From positions 22,815-86,814 of IMG/VR virus record IMGVR_UViG_3300050026_000481: a stretch of DNA of 64,000 nucleotides. The stretch is one strand, 5' to 3'. The position numbers and the translations under genes were made by a program. The notes beneath the pieces were generated by a model. That model was given only the letters and a program-made list of their open reading frames with translations, was not told the DNA's origin and made no database searches. This DNA is from a virus. How positions within the stretch are numbered: position 1 is the stretch's first letter; every line of letters begins with the position of its first letter. This document shows positions 21,993 to 29,945 of the stretch, piece after piece.

Positions 21993-22238
21993 ATGGAAGA
22001 CGCTATAAGCGAATTTATAGACCCAGAAGATATAAGAAACTGGCACCAGAAGCCAAAGCATGAACGCGCAAGACTGTGGGCACGCGCCAAGAAGCGATGC
22101 AAGGCCATCCCGCGGGAGTATCGACCTAAGTACTTCAGAGGCCGCTCGCTTAAGAAGGATATTCAGAGTACGATTCTTATAGTAATCATCTGGGTTATCT
22201 TGGCTTCACTTGCATTGTCGGCGGGGTTTTTACATTAG
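21993..22238 (+). CDS. Small tail-anchored membrane protein
   Basis: 81 aa. A basic, aromatic soluble part (HERARLWARAKKRCKAIPRE) is followed by one C-terminal transmembrane helix (ILIVIIWVILASLALSAGF). Placed just before the protease cluster. It might aid lysis or membrane targeting; not recognised. Confidence 0.55.
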   Translation: MEDAISEFIDPEDIRNWHQKPKHERARLWARAKKRCKAIPREYRPKYFRGRSLKKDIQSTILIVIIWVILASLALSAGFLH

Positions 22239-22247
22239 GGTACCTAG

Positions 22248-22730
22248 ATGGGTAACTTCGAAAAGATTAACCAACTTTTTAATGATTATTTCGGTATAAG
22301 TTTAGAGGACAACATGAAAAAGAAAAAGGATGAAGTAGAGATGCACGTAGCATCGCCAAGCGTTGAAGCATGGGGTACAGTTACTAACCCCGCGGTCAGT
22401 ACTGGCAGCTCCGAGCGCGAAGAGCGCATACAGACCTGCGAACGCGCAATATGCGGCGTGCTTGACCGGCTTGATGTAATAGAAGCGCATTCTGAGCAGA
22501 AAGAACACGACCAGATATTCAGGCGGCTCGCGTCAGTTGAAGACCATATCCGCAGTATAGATGTTACTCTTTACGAGTTAAAACACAAAGAACCCGCACC
22601 AATATTCGAAGAACTCGAAGAACGCGGACTCGCCGAACGCTGCGAGGGTGTACTTGTATTAACCATGAAAGGCAGGCAGGTTGCAAGCCTTTTCGATAAC
22701 GGCGAGATTGAGGATATTAGAGGTGATTAA
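22248..22730 (+). CDS. Helical protein
   Basis: 160 aa; an alternative start at ATG 22314 has GAGGACAAC before it. Mainly helical with a coiled-coil centre (IFRRLASVEDHIRSIDVTLY) and an end like a short winged helix (ERGLAERCEGVLVLTMKGRQ). Its stop lies directly before the protease gene. Confidence 0.5.
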   Translation: MGNFEKINQLFNDYFGISLEDNMKKKKDEVEMHVASPSVEAWGTVTNPAVSTGSSEREERIQTCERAICGVLDRLDVIEAHSEQKEHDQIFRRLASVEDHIRSIDVTLYELKHKEPAPIFEELEERGLAERCEGVLVLTMKGRQVASLFDNGEIEDIRGD

Positions 22731-24029
22731 ATGACTGAAAAAATGTTTCATGAAATAAACGGACGAAAGTACTATATGGGTTGTAAGCGCGACCCACCGC
22801 ATAAGGACGCGCCGCTTTTACTAACCCGCGAACAAGAGTTAACCTTGCCAGCGAGTTATATAATCAAAGACCTAACGCCCGTGGGCGACCAGGGGAACGA
22901 AGGGAGCTGCACCGGAAACGCTGGCGACAACGTGTTTAAAATCCGTGACGCCATGGTAAACGGAACGTTTGTTAACGGCGCACGACAGCAGATTTATCAA
23001 TGTGCTCTTGCAAAAGATGGCAACCCCTTCCAGGATGTGGGCTCTAGTCTTAGCACGATAGCGTGGGTCCTCCAAAACAAAGGCGTCGCACCTGAGTCAG
23101 AGTTTCCATACACCGGAGGAATGAAGGGCGCTGTCCCTGCATCTGTCTTAGCAGACGCCGCGAAACACGAGGCCACAAAAGAACTACGCCTCGACGCGAA
23201 TGACGGAAGTACAACTATAGCAAATATAAAAGCAGCGATATCGCCGAACTCGGTTATTCAAAGTAGTTATCCGGTAATGTACGGGTACACTGTATTCGAA
23301 TCGTTCTTTAACACGGGTGGCGATGGCAACATGCCCGCGCCTTCTGGCGGGGTAGCAGGCGGACATGCGAATGTTTTCATTGGTTACGATGACAACCACA
23401 CTGGAAACTACGACGGAAGTAAGGGCGCGTTCCTCAGTAAAAACAGTTGGGGAACCGGCTTCGGCGCGAGCGGGTATTGGTGGATGCCGTATAATTACTT
23501 CCTTGACACAAACGACGGCGTAGGGGATTGCTGGGCAGTAATAAATACCTCGGATTTCAACCCGACGCCAGGGCCAACACCAACACCCCCAAACCCGACG
23601 GGTGTCACCTTTGTCAGCTCGCCCGCCGCCTGCTCTTGGGACACCAATCGCCTTGACCTCTTCGTAGTCGGCTCAGATAACGCCCTCTGGCACCGCGACA
23701 GGGTAGACACTGATTGGTCGGATTGGAGTTCCCTCGCAGGTACGTGTACAAGTGCACCAGCAGCGGTAGCACGAACCGGGCAAATTATCGACATCGTTGT
23801 CCGCGGCTCTGACTCAGCGCTGTGGCACCTACAGTGGACAGGCACCGCATGGGCAAAGTGGACGTCTCTCGGCGGCGTGGTGCTGAAGGGCACAGGGCCT
23901 ACTATTATATCCAAAGACGTAAACAGTCTCGATGTGTTCGTAATCGGCACTGATGATGCCCTCTACCAAAAGACACTTACAGGAACAACGTGGTCCGGGT
24001 GGGTGCAGGTTTCGGCTAAGATTAAGTAG
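22731..24029 (+). CDS. Papain-like cysteine protease with lectin-type propeller
   Basis: 432 aa. The C1-type catalytic set is intact: Gln54 and Cys60 in VGDQGNEGSCTGNA, His212 in GGHANVFIGYD and Asn238 in LSKNSWGTGFG. No signal peptide is seen. A linker PTPGPTPTPPNPT (278-290) joins a three-repeat tectonin/PLL-type propeller (LDLFVVGSDNALWH, IDIVVRGSDSALWH, LDVFVIGTDDALYQ). The same propeller ends the protein at 9779. The enzyme probably cleaves surface or cell-wall protein while the propeller holds glycans, either on the virion or during release. Its N-terminal half closely matches the 1398-aa protein at 58267. Confidence 0.8.
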   Translation: MTEKMFHEINGRKYYMGCKRDPPHKDAPLLLTREQELTLPASYIIKDLTPVGDQGNEGSCTGNAGDNVFKIRDAMVNGTFVNGARQQIYQCALAKDGNPFQDVGSSLSTIAWVLQNKGVAPESEFPYTGGMKGAVPASVLADAAKHEATKELRLDANDGSTTIANIKAAISPNSVIQSSYPVMYGYTVFESFFNTGGDGNMPAPSGGVAGGHANVFIGYDDNHTGNYDGSKGAFLSKNSWGTGFGASGYWWMPYNYFLDTNDGVGDCWAVINTSDFNPTPGPTPTPPNPTGVTFVSSPAACSWDTNRLDLFVVGSDNALWHRDRVDTDWSDWSSLAGTCTSAPAAVARTGQIIDIVVRGSDSALWHLQWTGTAWAKWTSLGGVVLKGTGPTIISKDVNSLDVFVIGTDDALYQKTLTGTTWSGWVQVSAKIK

Positions 24030-24036
24030 GTCAAAA

Positions 24037-24291
24037 ATGGTTGATAAATGGGACGGTATAGACCCTAAAAGCGGAAACGAGATACCAATAAAGCCAGTGA
24101 ACGGTGAAGCGGGCCCTACGATAGTGGGGCCACCCCACACCGTCGTGAAGTTTAAGGCGTTCTCCGACGACCCCGCACCATTGCAGCCGACCACAGGGGA
24201 TAGAAACTGGGGGCTGTTTGTATTGGTACTAGCGCTAGCAACCGCGTGGTTCATCGGGATGCTGATGCAGGCGCAGTTTCACATTGTATGA
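24037..24291 (+). CDS. Small tail-anchored membrane protein
   Basis: 84 aa from ATG 24037. A proline-rich soluble part (KPVNGEAGPTIVGPPHTVV) is followed by a single transmembrane helix (WGLFVLVLALATAWFIGML) near the C-terminus. It lies between the protease and head genes and could be a holin-like or anchoring protein. Confidence 0.5.
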   Translation: MVDKWDGIDPKSGNEIPIKPVNGEAGPTIVGPPHTVVKFKAFSDDPAPLQPTTGDRNWGLFVLVLALATAWFIGMLMQAQFHIV

Positions 24292-26060
24292 CTAAGAAGC
24301 CCAAGCGCACCACCGCACAGCTCGCCCGCCTACGGCAGTTTGAGCAAATGCAACGTGCCTTCAAGAGAGTACAGATACGAGTAAATCAAGTTACCATCAA
24401 CAAAGCGGTGAAGAAAGACAGGGGAAACATACGCGCAATCTTAAAAGGTCATAGCGACACCAACGCAATCAAAAAAGAATTAAACCATTACTTCCGCACG
24501 ACTTCCCCGCAAATCTGGCGCTCGGCGCTTAAGCAGGTTTGGCTGGACGCCGGTGCTGCTTCGATTGAGCTGCATCATGCTTTTTTCACTGGCTCGACGG
24601 AGAAGAGTTACATCGATGAACTAGACGCCGAGCCCGAAGACGAATGGGCCCCACTTCCTGCATTTGATTTCTTTGTTAAGGCCGCAGACCCAACGGATAG
24701 CTGGGCTAATTCAGTTGATGATTACCTTCGCGGGAATGGAGCCGGACGGGCTGACGGGATTAGTTCCACAACCGGAGACCAGGTAATGAATTCAATAGCC
24801 GACGGCGTAGCCGCCAAGGAAGGAACCGCCGATATTGCCGCGCGGGTTGAAGACCAGTTAGATACAACGTGGCCCGGAAGAGCCGAGACGATTGCGCGTA
24901 CGGAGACGGCGGCGGCAACAAATCAGGCTTCTTTAGAAGATGCGCAGGCCACAGTACCCGGTTTAAATAAAACGTGGCTATGTAGTTTTGTTAATTCACG
25001 TGAAGCGCATATGGATGCCGACGGCCAGAGTGTGGCCCAGGATGACCCCTTTGACGTGGACGGAGAGGATTTAGACTACCCCGCCGACCCCAGCGGCAGC
25101 CCCGAGAATGTGATTAATTGTATGTGCTCTATTGGCTACGAGCCGCCGGAAGACGCCACCGCAGCCGAAGAAGGCGAAGCACCCGAACTCACCGACGAGC
25201 AGACGTCTCAACTTGCTGACTTATACGACCAGTTAGCGAGTGGCGAAGGTGAGTTGAGTAGTGAGGAAGCGCAGGCGATGGTTGGGGGGGTTGAGGATAT
25301 TGTTGGCCCTGCTGAAGGCGGCGAGGCGGCGGCCGGGGGTGGGGTGGAATTTCCAGCCGGCGGCTTTGATTCTGTACAGGCCGCGAATGACTACTTAACG
25401 CAAAATGATATAATCTCTGCCGGAGGCATCCCCGAAAGTTATGAGCCAAGCGTCGCGAGCGATATTACAAAAGGGCTCAACAATATTTATTCTGACGATA
25501 GATTCTCCGATATAAAACCGCTTGAGGATATCAAGGAGACGAAGGGACTTGAAAGCTGGGGGTACGCGGCACAAATGCAACGCGGTACTAAAATTGAAAC
25601 CGAAGTGGAGATGGCCGACGGTAGGACAGCAATTCAAAACAGTTATACATCGTTCCTTAACTTACCGACCCACTCAGGTACTGCGGAAGAATGGACAGGG
25701 TATTCTGAATGGTCAAAAGAGACAATCGCTGATACCGGAGCACCGCGTTTAGTCCTCGGCTGGTTGCCGGACGACCAAGCAGCAGAGGCAGCAGCCGAAC
25801 ACGAAATGGGCCACGCCGCGTTCTTTGGATTTGCGCAGCCTGGTAACTCGGCTTCGTTCTCAAGGGAGTTTGTCTATAACCAAAGTGTGTGGACCAACGC
25901 GTGGACGGCTAATAAAGAAGCGTTAGCTGGTCTGAGTGAGTATGCGGCAAAAGACCCGGCGGAAGGTTTTTCTGAAGTCTTTGAGGCATATCAACATCCC
26001 GAACTATGGGATAAGATACCTGGGCCTCTCTTGGATATTGTGAAAGGGTGGTATAGTTAA
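24288..26060 (+). CDS. Minor head protein (Mu F/SPP1 gp7-like) with metalloprotease domain
   Basis: 590 aa from ATG 24288, overlapping the previous stop. Residues about 190-300 carry the head-morphogenesis signature: RAETIARTETAAATNQASLE, then REAHMDADGQ and NCMCSIGYEP. An acidic Ala/Gly-rich linker follows. The last roughly 170 residues hold AAEHEMGHAAFFGF, an HExxH zinc site, with GFSEVFEAYQHPELW giving a likely third ligand Glu. The first part helps capsid assembly; the protease-like end could act on host targets or mature the head. Confidence 0.75.
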   Translation: MTKKPKRTTAQLARLRQFEQMQRAFKRVQIRVNQVTINKAVKKDRGNIRAILKGHSDTNAIKKELNHYFRTTSPQIWRSALKQVWLDAGAASIELHHAFFTGSTEKSYIDELDAEPEDEWAPLPAFDFFVKAADPTDSWANSVDDYLRGNGAGRADGISSTTGDQVMNSIADGVAAKEGTADIAARVEDQLDTTWPGRAETIARTETAAATNQASLEDAQATVPGLNKTWLCSFVNSREAHMDADGQSVAQDDPFDVDGEDLDYPADPSGSPENVINCMCSIGYEPPEDATAAEEGEAPELTDEQTSQLADLYDQLASGEGELSSEEAQAMVGGVEDIVGPAEGGEAAAGGGVEFPAGGFDSVQAANDYLTQNDIISAGGIPESYEPSVASDITKGLNNIYSDDRFSDIKPLEDIKETKGLESWGYAAQMQRGTKIETEVEMADGRTAIQNSYTSFLNLPTHSGTAEEWTGYSEWSKETIADTGAPRLVLGWLPDDQAAEAAAEHEMGHAAFFGFAQPGNSASFSREFVYNQSVWTNAWTANKEALAGLSEYAAKDPAEGFSEVFEAYQHPELWDKIPGPLLDIVKGWYS

Positions 26061-26228
26061 ATGCAACCAATGTGTATCTGTTTGGATTGTGTGCATCTCG
26101 TTTCGATGGATTCAAAAATTTGCGCAGCGTATCCGTATGGAATACCCGATGAGATATGGGGTGCTAAGGTTCAGCACTTCACACCATACAAGGGGGACCA
26201 CGGCATCGTATTTAAGCCGAAATTGTGA
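26061..26228 (+). CDS. Small Cys protein
   Basis: 55 aa starting right after the previous TAA. CICLDC, then KICAAYPYGIP and QHFTPYKGDHG. This four-Cys then YP(Y)GIP pattern is common in small viral proteins near head genes. Function unknown. Confidence 0.5.
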   Translation: MQPMCICLDCVHLVSMDSKICAAYPYGIPDEIWGAKVQHFTPYKGDHGIVFKPKL

Positions 26229-26234
26229 GGGGAT

Positions 26235-26447
26235 ATGTCAGAAGAAAGATTAAGAAGTGAAAACGAATCGCTCAGACGAAAGTGCGGCCAGCTAATAAAA
26301 CTGTTGACTATCGCGCGAAATGAGTATAACTTCTTAGATTACGAGCCTGCTGATTATTCTAACTTGTCAGAAAAAGGAGGGACCTATGAAAGACAACCTA
26401 TGCGAAGCAATGCTACGCCCCTGCGACGCCCTCCGCGGCGGCAGTGA
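26235..26447 (+). CDS. Small helical protein
   Basis: 70 aa. The first 50 residues form a charged helix (ENESLRRKCGQLIKLLTIAR). The last 20 (basic, Pro-rich) overlap the next gene in another frame by 62 bases, so this end may be a read-through of a decayed stop. Unknown. Confidence 0.4.
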   Translation: MSEERLRSENESLRRKCGQLIKLLTIARNEYNFLDYEPADYSNLSEKGGTYERQPMRSNATPLRRPPRRQ

Positions 26448-26538
26448 GTGTCAGATGTGCCAAATAACCTACCTAGTAAAAGAGCTGAGAAAGATAAAGG
26501 ATGAGATTAAACTACTGAACATTCGCTTAATGAAATAA
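26386..26538 (+). CDS. Small Cys protein
   Basis: 50 aa; a strong AAAAAGGAGG lies six bases upstream of the ATG. RPCDALRGGSECQMC gives three Cys with one more earlier; a helix follows (VKELRKIKDEIKLLNI). TAATG overlap with the resolvase-like gene. Confidence 0.5.
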   Translation: MKDNLCEAMLRPCDALRGGSECQMCQITYLVKELRKIKDEIKLLNIRLMK

Positions 26539-27044
26539 TGAAACAAACTTTCGAGCCGAAGCTTACTAAATTATTATCTGGATTCTTCGCGGCCACCGAG
26601 CAGCACGCCCGCGTAATCAGATTGAAGCAGCCGCAGCCATTTGGGTCATACCAGGACTGTGACATCCTTGTCCTCTCAGCACTTGCGCAGTACCGCCTCG
26701 CCATCGAGTGCAAATCCGTCCTAGAACCCGCGCAATCACAAATCTATTTCTCCTCTCATTTCACTATTGATAAAAAAGGCACCCACCAAATAACCCGCAT
26801 GACTGACTTCTGCTCGGAGAGCGGAATGCGGGGAATCCTCGCGGTTGAGCTCCGAAGCGGCAAGAAATGGTCGCCAAGTGAAGTACACTTTGTGCCGTGG
26901 CGCATCGTCCGCCGGTTATACGTTGAAGGCGAGAAAGGATTATCCTATGAAGAGGTTAGGGTCTGGCCTACTTTTTGCAAAGTGAAAGGCGTACCAAACC
27001 TTGACGACTGTTTATCCGGACTTCAGTATAGTATAGACGAGTAG
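26538..27044 (+). CDS. PD-(D/E)xK nuclease, Holliday-junction-resolvase-like
   Basis: 168 aa. CDILVLSALAQYRLAIECKS has the D...ExK pattern of the fold. An upstream helix (LTKLLSGFFAATEQ) may carry the first Glu. HQITRMTDFCSESGMRGILA then a strand VHFVPW resemble archaeal Hjc-type resolvases, which cut four-way junctions before packaging. It could also be another nuclease of the same fold. Confidence 0.6.
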   Translation: MKQTFEPKLTKLLSGFFAATEQHARVIRLKQPQPFGSYQDCDILVLSALAQYRLAIECKSVLEPAQSQIYFSSHFTIDKKGTHQITRMTDFCSESGMRGILAVELRSGKKWSPSEVHFVPWRIVRRLYVEGEKGLSYEEVRVWPTFCKVKGVPNLDDCLSGLQYSIDE

Positions 27045-27059
27045 CTTTTTTAATGGCGA

Positions 27060-27073
27060 TTAACCAGTGTCAA
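27060..27073 (+). promoter_or_regulatory. TTAACCAGTGTCAA motif, exact copy
   Basis: Sixteen bases after the stop of the resolvase-like gene and 27 bases before a TATA-like element. CCAGCAG follows directly. Confidence 0.65.
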
Positions 27074-27099
27074 CCAGCAGTAGCTATCATAACTTAACA

Positions 27100-27112
27100 A
27101 CCTTTAAGTATC
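27100..27112 (+). promoter_or_regulatory. Promoter element ACCTTTAAGTATC
   Basis: Exact copy of the 13-mer at 595-607. The expected start near 27128 leaves a leader of about 100 bases before the gene at 27235. A ten-codon frame MRRKTEHIKCC (27158) lies in the leader. No other gene is seen in 27045-27234. Confidence 0.45.
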
Positions 27113-27234
27113 ATAAGCGTGTATAGGTGTGGTGTAAGTAAGCAACAGCACAAAAAATGCGTCGAAAGACGGAGCACATAAAATGTTGCTAAACTACGCT
27201 AGATAAACAAAAATTAGGAAAAGGTGAAAACAAA

Positions 27235-27516
27235 ATGACTTCGCCAAGGTTTAGGGACGTAAAAGACAAAGACGATATGGAACGCGTCAGAGACGACTTT
27301 ATGACGCAGGGATACACAGTAAAGGAAGAAGGCCAAACGACACTCTTGATGAAGAAAAAATCATGGGGTTCGGCAGCCGGTTGGATTGTAACCCTAATAG
27401 TTGCACTAGTCCTCGCGGTCTTTACCGTGGGATTTAGTTTTATAATCCCGCTGGCATATGCGATTTACGCGCATTACACAGCCCCAGAAGTATTGGTCAG
27501 AATGGTAGCGGCGTAG
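27235..27516 (+). CDS. Small membrane protein of archaeal type
   Basis: 93 aa; GGAAAAGGTG upstream. A soluble start (DDFMTQGYTVKEEGQTTLLM) and a KKKSWGS turn lead to one long or two short membrane spans (WIVTLIVALVLAVFTVGF, FIIPLAYAIYAHY), then EVLVRM. This order resembles small membrane proteins common in archaea. Function unknown. Closed by a terminator. Confidence 0.6.
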   Translation: MTSPRFRDVKDKDDMERVRDDFMTQGYTVKEEGQTTLLMKKKSWGSAAGWIVTLIVALVLAVFTVGFSFIIPLAYAIYAHYTAPEVLVRMVAA

Positions 27517-27519
27517 GTA

Positions 27520-27542
27520 GAGGTTGAATCAACCTCTTTTTT
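27520..27542 (+). terminator. Intrinsic terminator
   Basis: GAGGTTGAATCAACCTC (27520-27536) is a perfect inverted repeat followed directly by T6. It ends the single-gene unit 27235-27516. Confidence 0.8.
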
Positions 27543-27566
27543 CTTTATTACAAAAGGTGAACCATA

Positions 27567-27713
27567 ATGAAACAAGGATTGAAGAAAGTGAAAGAATACG
27601 TACGGGACGTTGCCGCGCTTATACTACTCACGGCGGCATCTGTATTCCTGACACTAGCACGCGTACCTACAGACACAATAACAGACAAAACAAACCGCGA
27701 GAGGATTTTCTAA
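27567..27713 (+). CDS. Small single-span membrane protein
   Basis: 48 aa. A basic start (KQGLKKVKEYVRD), one transmembrane helix (VAALILLTAASVFLTLA) and a polar tail. TAATG overlap with the next gene. Confidence 0.5.
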   Translation: MKQGLKKVKEYVRDVAALILLTAASVFLTLARVPTDTITDKTNRERIF

Positions 27714-27847
27714 TGAAGAAGCATATCGCTGTTCCAGCCGAAGCGCACGAGTGGCTAAAGCTGCAAGCAAAAGAATTAGGAACGACTATTGGAGAGGTCG
27801 TGCTTGATGTGGTGAGAGCCATAGACGACTACGACTTTAGCGGGTAA
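27713..27847 (+). CDS. Small ribbon-helix-helix-like protein
   Basis: 44 aa. KKHIAVPAEAHEWLKLQAKE (strand and first helix) and TTIGEVVLDVVRAI (second helix) match a short RHH regulator. Confidence 0.55.
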   Translation: MKKHIAVPAEAHEWLKLQAKELGTTIGEVVLDVVRAIDDYDFSG

Positions 27848-27852
27848 GAAAG

Positions 27853-28104
27853 ATGAATGAAGGGTCCTTTGACCACCAAGTGGACTGTGACTCGTGTGAG
27901 CGCTTGACTGAAGAAGAAGCCCGAGAACAACTGTGCGGCAACTGCAGTGTGGAAGAGGAGCGCAACGCTGCACGCCTGACGAGAGACTACTACCTTCGGA
28001 AGGTCGCCTCGCTTGAGGTAAGCATCAAAGAACTGAATCGAACCGTCGAGTTCCTAAAGCGCGAAGTGGCGCGGAAGAGCGAACAGGTTGAATTCTTAAA
28101 ATGA
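27853..28104 (+). CDS. CxxC protein with coiled coil
   Basis: 83 aa. CDSCER and CGNCS make a four-Cys zinc site; a long helix with heptads follows (VSIKELNRTVEFLKREVARK). Likely dimeric; unknown role. Confidence 0.5.
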   Translation: MNEGSFDHQVDCDSCERLTEEEAREQLCGNCSVEEERNAARLTRDYYLRKVASLEVSIKELNRTVEFLKREVARKSEQVEFLK

Positions 28105-28114
28105 GGTGGGGTGT

Positions 28115-28267
28115 ATGAGCATACCAAACGAAATACGGCAAGCGGTCGAAGACCTAGGGGCATACGTATATCACGCGGTTGAAATAGCGCCAGGGTACTT
28201 TAATGTTGAGACAACAACGGGAATGCGCGCGGCTAAACTCGTGAATGGAAATGTGGAGGTTTACTAA
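28115..28267 (+). CDS. Hypothetical small protein
   Basis: 50 aa with GAGGTGGGG upstream. Mixed alpha/beta (EIRQAVEDLGAYVYHAVE, then two short strands). TAATG overlap with the next gene. Not recognised. Confidence 0.45.
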   Translation: MSIPNEIRQAVEDLGAYVYHAVEIAPGYFNVETTTGMRAAKLVNGNVEVY

Positions 28268-28422
28268 TGGTAGTCGATTTATCCGATTTCAAAATCTGCC
28301 AGCTAATCGCCATCCAGAAAGATATACTCGCGCGCCTGCACGAGGCTGACGACAAGGACTTCGCGCTGGCAGAAGTCGCGCGGGTGGACCGTGAGTTAGA
28401 GAGAAGGTATATGCAGAACTGA
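28267..28422 (+). CDS. Hypothetical small helical protein
   Basis: 51 aa. Two helices (FKICQLIAIQKDILARLHEA and VARVDRELERRYMQ). Not recognised. Confidence 0.45.
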   Translation: MVVDLSDFKICQLIAIQKDILARLHEADDKDFALAEVARVDRELERRYMQN

Positions 28423-28430
28423 GGTAGACA

Positions 28431-28607
28431 ATGACCAAGAAGTTTTACGAAGAGGAACTGGGGGAAGAAACTATAGAAGAAATACGTAAGATGTCAATTC
28501 TTAATTTAAGCGCGCTTTACCACGATTTAAAGAAGAATTATACGTCCCGCAACCAACTACTAATGTATGCTATAGAGGATGAGTTTCAACGCTTATCTGA
28601 GTGGTGA
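28431..28607 (+). CDS. Hypothetical small helical protein
   Basis: 58 aa; GAGGTAG upstream. Acidic start (YEEELGEETIEEIRK), then MSILNLSALYHDLKKNY and a second helix. Resembles a small HTH-like bundle but no sure match. Confidence 0.45.
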   Translation: MTKKFYEEELGEETIEEIRKMSILNLSALYHDLKKNYTSRNQLLMYAIEDEFQRLSEW

Positions 28608-28617
28608 GGTTTGAACA

Positions 28618-28803
28618 ATGACAGAAGAAGAAAAATACTTATTAACTGTAGCCGAAGTTTCCGTGATTTTACAGGTAAGCAAAGCGCAGGTGTACCGGAT
28701 GATAAAAAGCGGTAAACTGCCGTATATTAAAATCGGCGAGAGAGGATACAGAATCCAGCGGGAGCCGTTCTTTAGGTGGTTGGCCGGTGGGATGATTCCA
28801 TGA
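28618..28803 (+). CDS. MerR/excisionase-type helix-turn-helix protein
   Basis: 61 aa. LLTVAEVSVILQVSKAQVYR then MIKSGKLPYIKIGERGYRIQ is the standard HTH_17 fold of excisionase-like DNA-binding proteins. A likely regulator or recombination directionality factor, although no integrase is seen in the window. Confidence 0.75.
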   Translation: MTEEEKYLLTVAEVSVILQVSKAQVYRMIKSGKLPYIKIGERGYRIQREPFFRWLAGGMIP

Positions 28804-28937
28804 GCGTTACCGACACGTGCTGTTTAATAGCGGCATTTATACTCGTGCTGCCGTTCGCAGTTATTTGGCTGCTGGCAGCAGGGGTCGAGTGGTCGGCGGC
28901 AAAGGCAGGATTTGAGGTGGCACACGGATGGAACTAG
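28800..28937 (+). CDS. Small single-span membrane protein
   Basis: 45 aa; ATGA overlap. One transmembrane helix (CCLIAAFILVLPFAVIWLLA). Unknown role. Confidence 0.5.
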   Translation: MSVTDTCCLIAAFILVLPFAVIWLLAAGVEWSAAKAGFEVAHGWN

Positions 28938-29080
28938 AATATTGCCACATGCGCGAAATCATCAACGGCGCGACTGCGTGCGGTGAGTCATGCGCGTGGC
29001 AGCCGTTCTGTGTAACGATACGCGCTTTAGAAGAAAGGATATCGCGGCTAGAGGAACATCAGAGGGAGTGCAAGAGATGA
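28928..29080 (+). CDS. Small Cys protein
   Basis: 50 aa. YCHMREI, ACGESCAW and FCVTI then a charged helix (RALEERISRLEEHQREC). Four to five Cys may bind a metal. Overlaps neighbours on both sides. Confidence 0.45.
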   Translation: MELEYCHMREIINGATACGESCAWQPFCVTIRALEERISRLEEHQRECKR

Positions 29081-29235
29081 CGCCAAAAGCAAAACAATCT
29101 CAACGCGACAGCCTGCGCGACAAAGCGGCTAAAGTAGACCGTTATCTGATGGATGGCTATTCTGCGCATGATGCTGAGTTAATGGCAGAAGCAGAAATGG
29201 AGCTAGAATCCGGCGGAAAACTGGATACTAAATGA
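29077..29235 (+). CDS. Small helical protein
   Basis: 52 aa from ATG 29077 (ATGA). DKAAKVDRYLMDGYSAHDAE then LMAEAEMELES. Not recognised. Overlaps the HNH gene. Confidence 0.45.
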   Translation: MTPKAKQSQRDSLRDKAAKVDRYLMDGYSAHDAELMAEAEMELESGGKLDTK

Positions 29236-29558
29236 CTACAGACAGCCGCAGGGAAAAACTCGCGTTAGCAGTATTTACTAGGAACGCTAAATGGCCGAAG
29301 GTTAGAAAGTTATTCTTAAAGTTGAACGCTAGATGTGCAGTATGCGGCGGCAGGAAACGATTAGAAGCGCATCATGTGAAACCTTTCCAGTGGTATCCGG
29401 AACTAGAATTAGATGAATCCAATCTGATTACCCTCTGCGCTGCGCATCACCTTTTATTGGGTCACCTGGGACACTGGACAAGTTATAATGAGAGAATTGT
29501 CGAGGACGCGGCCGCGTGGGCAGAAAAGATAAGGGAAAGGCCGAAATGGCGGCAGTGA
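29232..29558 (+). CDS. HNH nuclease, phage packaging type
   Basis: 108 aa. CAVCGGRKRLEAHHVKPFQ then NLITLCAAHHLLLGHLGHW is a compact HNH of the kind that viruses of the HK97 group place near the packaging genes, where it may assist terminase. It lacks the ribbon arrays of the other HNH proteins here, so it is more likely a core viral gene than a homing element. Confidence 0.8.
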   Translation: MTTDSRREKLALAVFTRNAKWPKVRKLFLKLNARCAVCGGRKRLEAHHVKPFQWYPELELDESNLITLCAAHHLLLGHLGHWTSYNERIVEDAAAWAEKIRERPKWRQ

Positions 29559-29568
29559 AGGGATTAAG

Positions 29569-29727
29569 ATGGACGAAGTCAAATTAGAAAATTTAATGTC
29601 AAGTCTCACCGAAGACCTACTAACTGAAATGAGCCACAAACTGAATGCTCATGAGGTTTCAATGGGTGAGATGCTGCAGGTGTTTCAGATGCTGATGGCG
29701 TACGTTACACCGATGGTGAAGAAATGA
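29569..29727 (+). CDS. Small helical protein
   Basis: 52 aa. Met-rich amphipathic helix (LTEMSHKLNAHEVSMGEMLQ). ATGA overlap with the next gene. Not recognised. Confidence 0.45.
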   Translation: MDEVKLENLMSSLTEDLLTEMSHKLNAHEVSMGEMLQVFQMLMAYVTPMVKK

Positions 29728-29945
29728 CCGAAAAAGAGTTATTAAAGCCACTACGTAAACAGGCGCAAGAAGAAACGGGTATTAGAAAGGTAATCTACAA
29801 TGAAATGCTGCGGCAAATAAATGAGAAGTTTCCAACGGGAGAATTCACGCGAGAAGAACTGCTCTGTGAGTTGGATAGACAAGGAAGAGAAGCAAAGAAA
29901 AATCTAGAAGAAGACAAAGCGCGGGGGTTGAAAAATGGAATGTAG
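29724..29945 (+). CDS. Small charged helical protein
   Basis: 73 aa. IRKVIYNEMLRQINEKFPTG then FTREELLCELDRQGREAKKN may be a small helix-turn-helix. Not recognised with confidence. Confidence 0.45.
   Translation: MTEKELLKPLRKQAQEETGIRKVIYNEMLRQINEKFPTGEFTREELLCELDRQGREAKKNLEEDKARGLKNGM

Noticed and set aside
28618-28803. Evidence for integration (excisionase)
   Set aside because: The MerR/excisionase-like fold is shared by many regulators; no integrase or att repeats were seen in the window, so lysogeny is not claimed.
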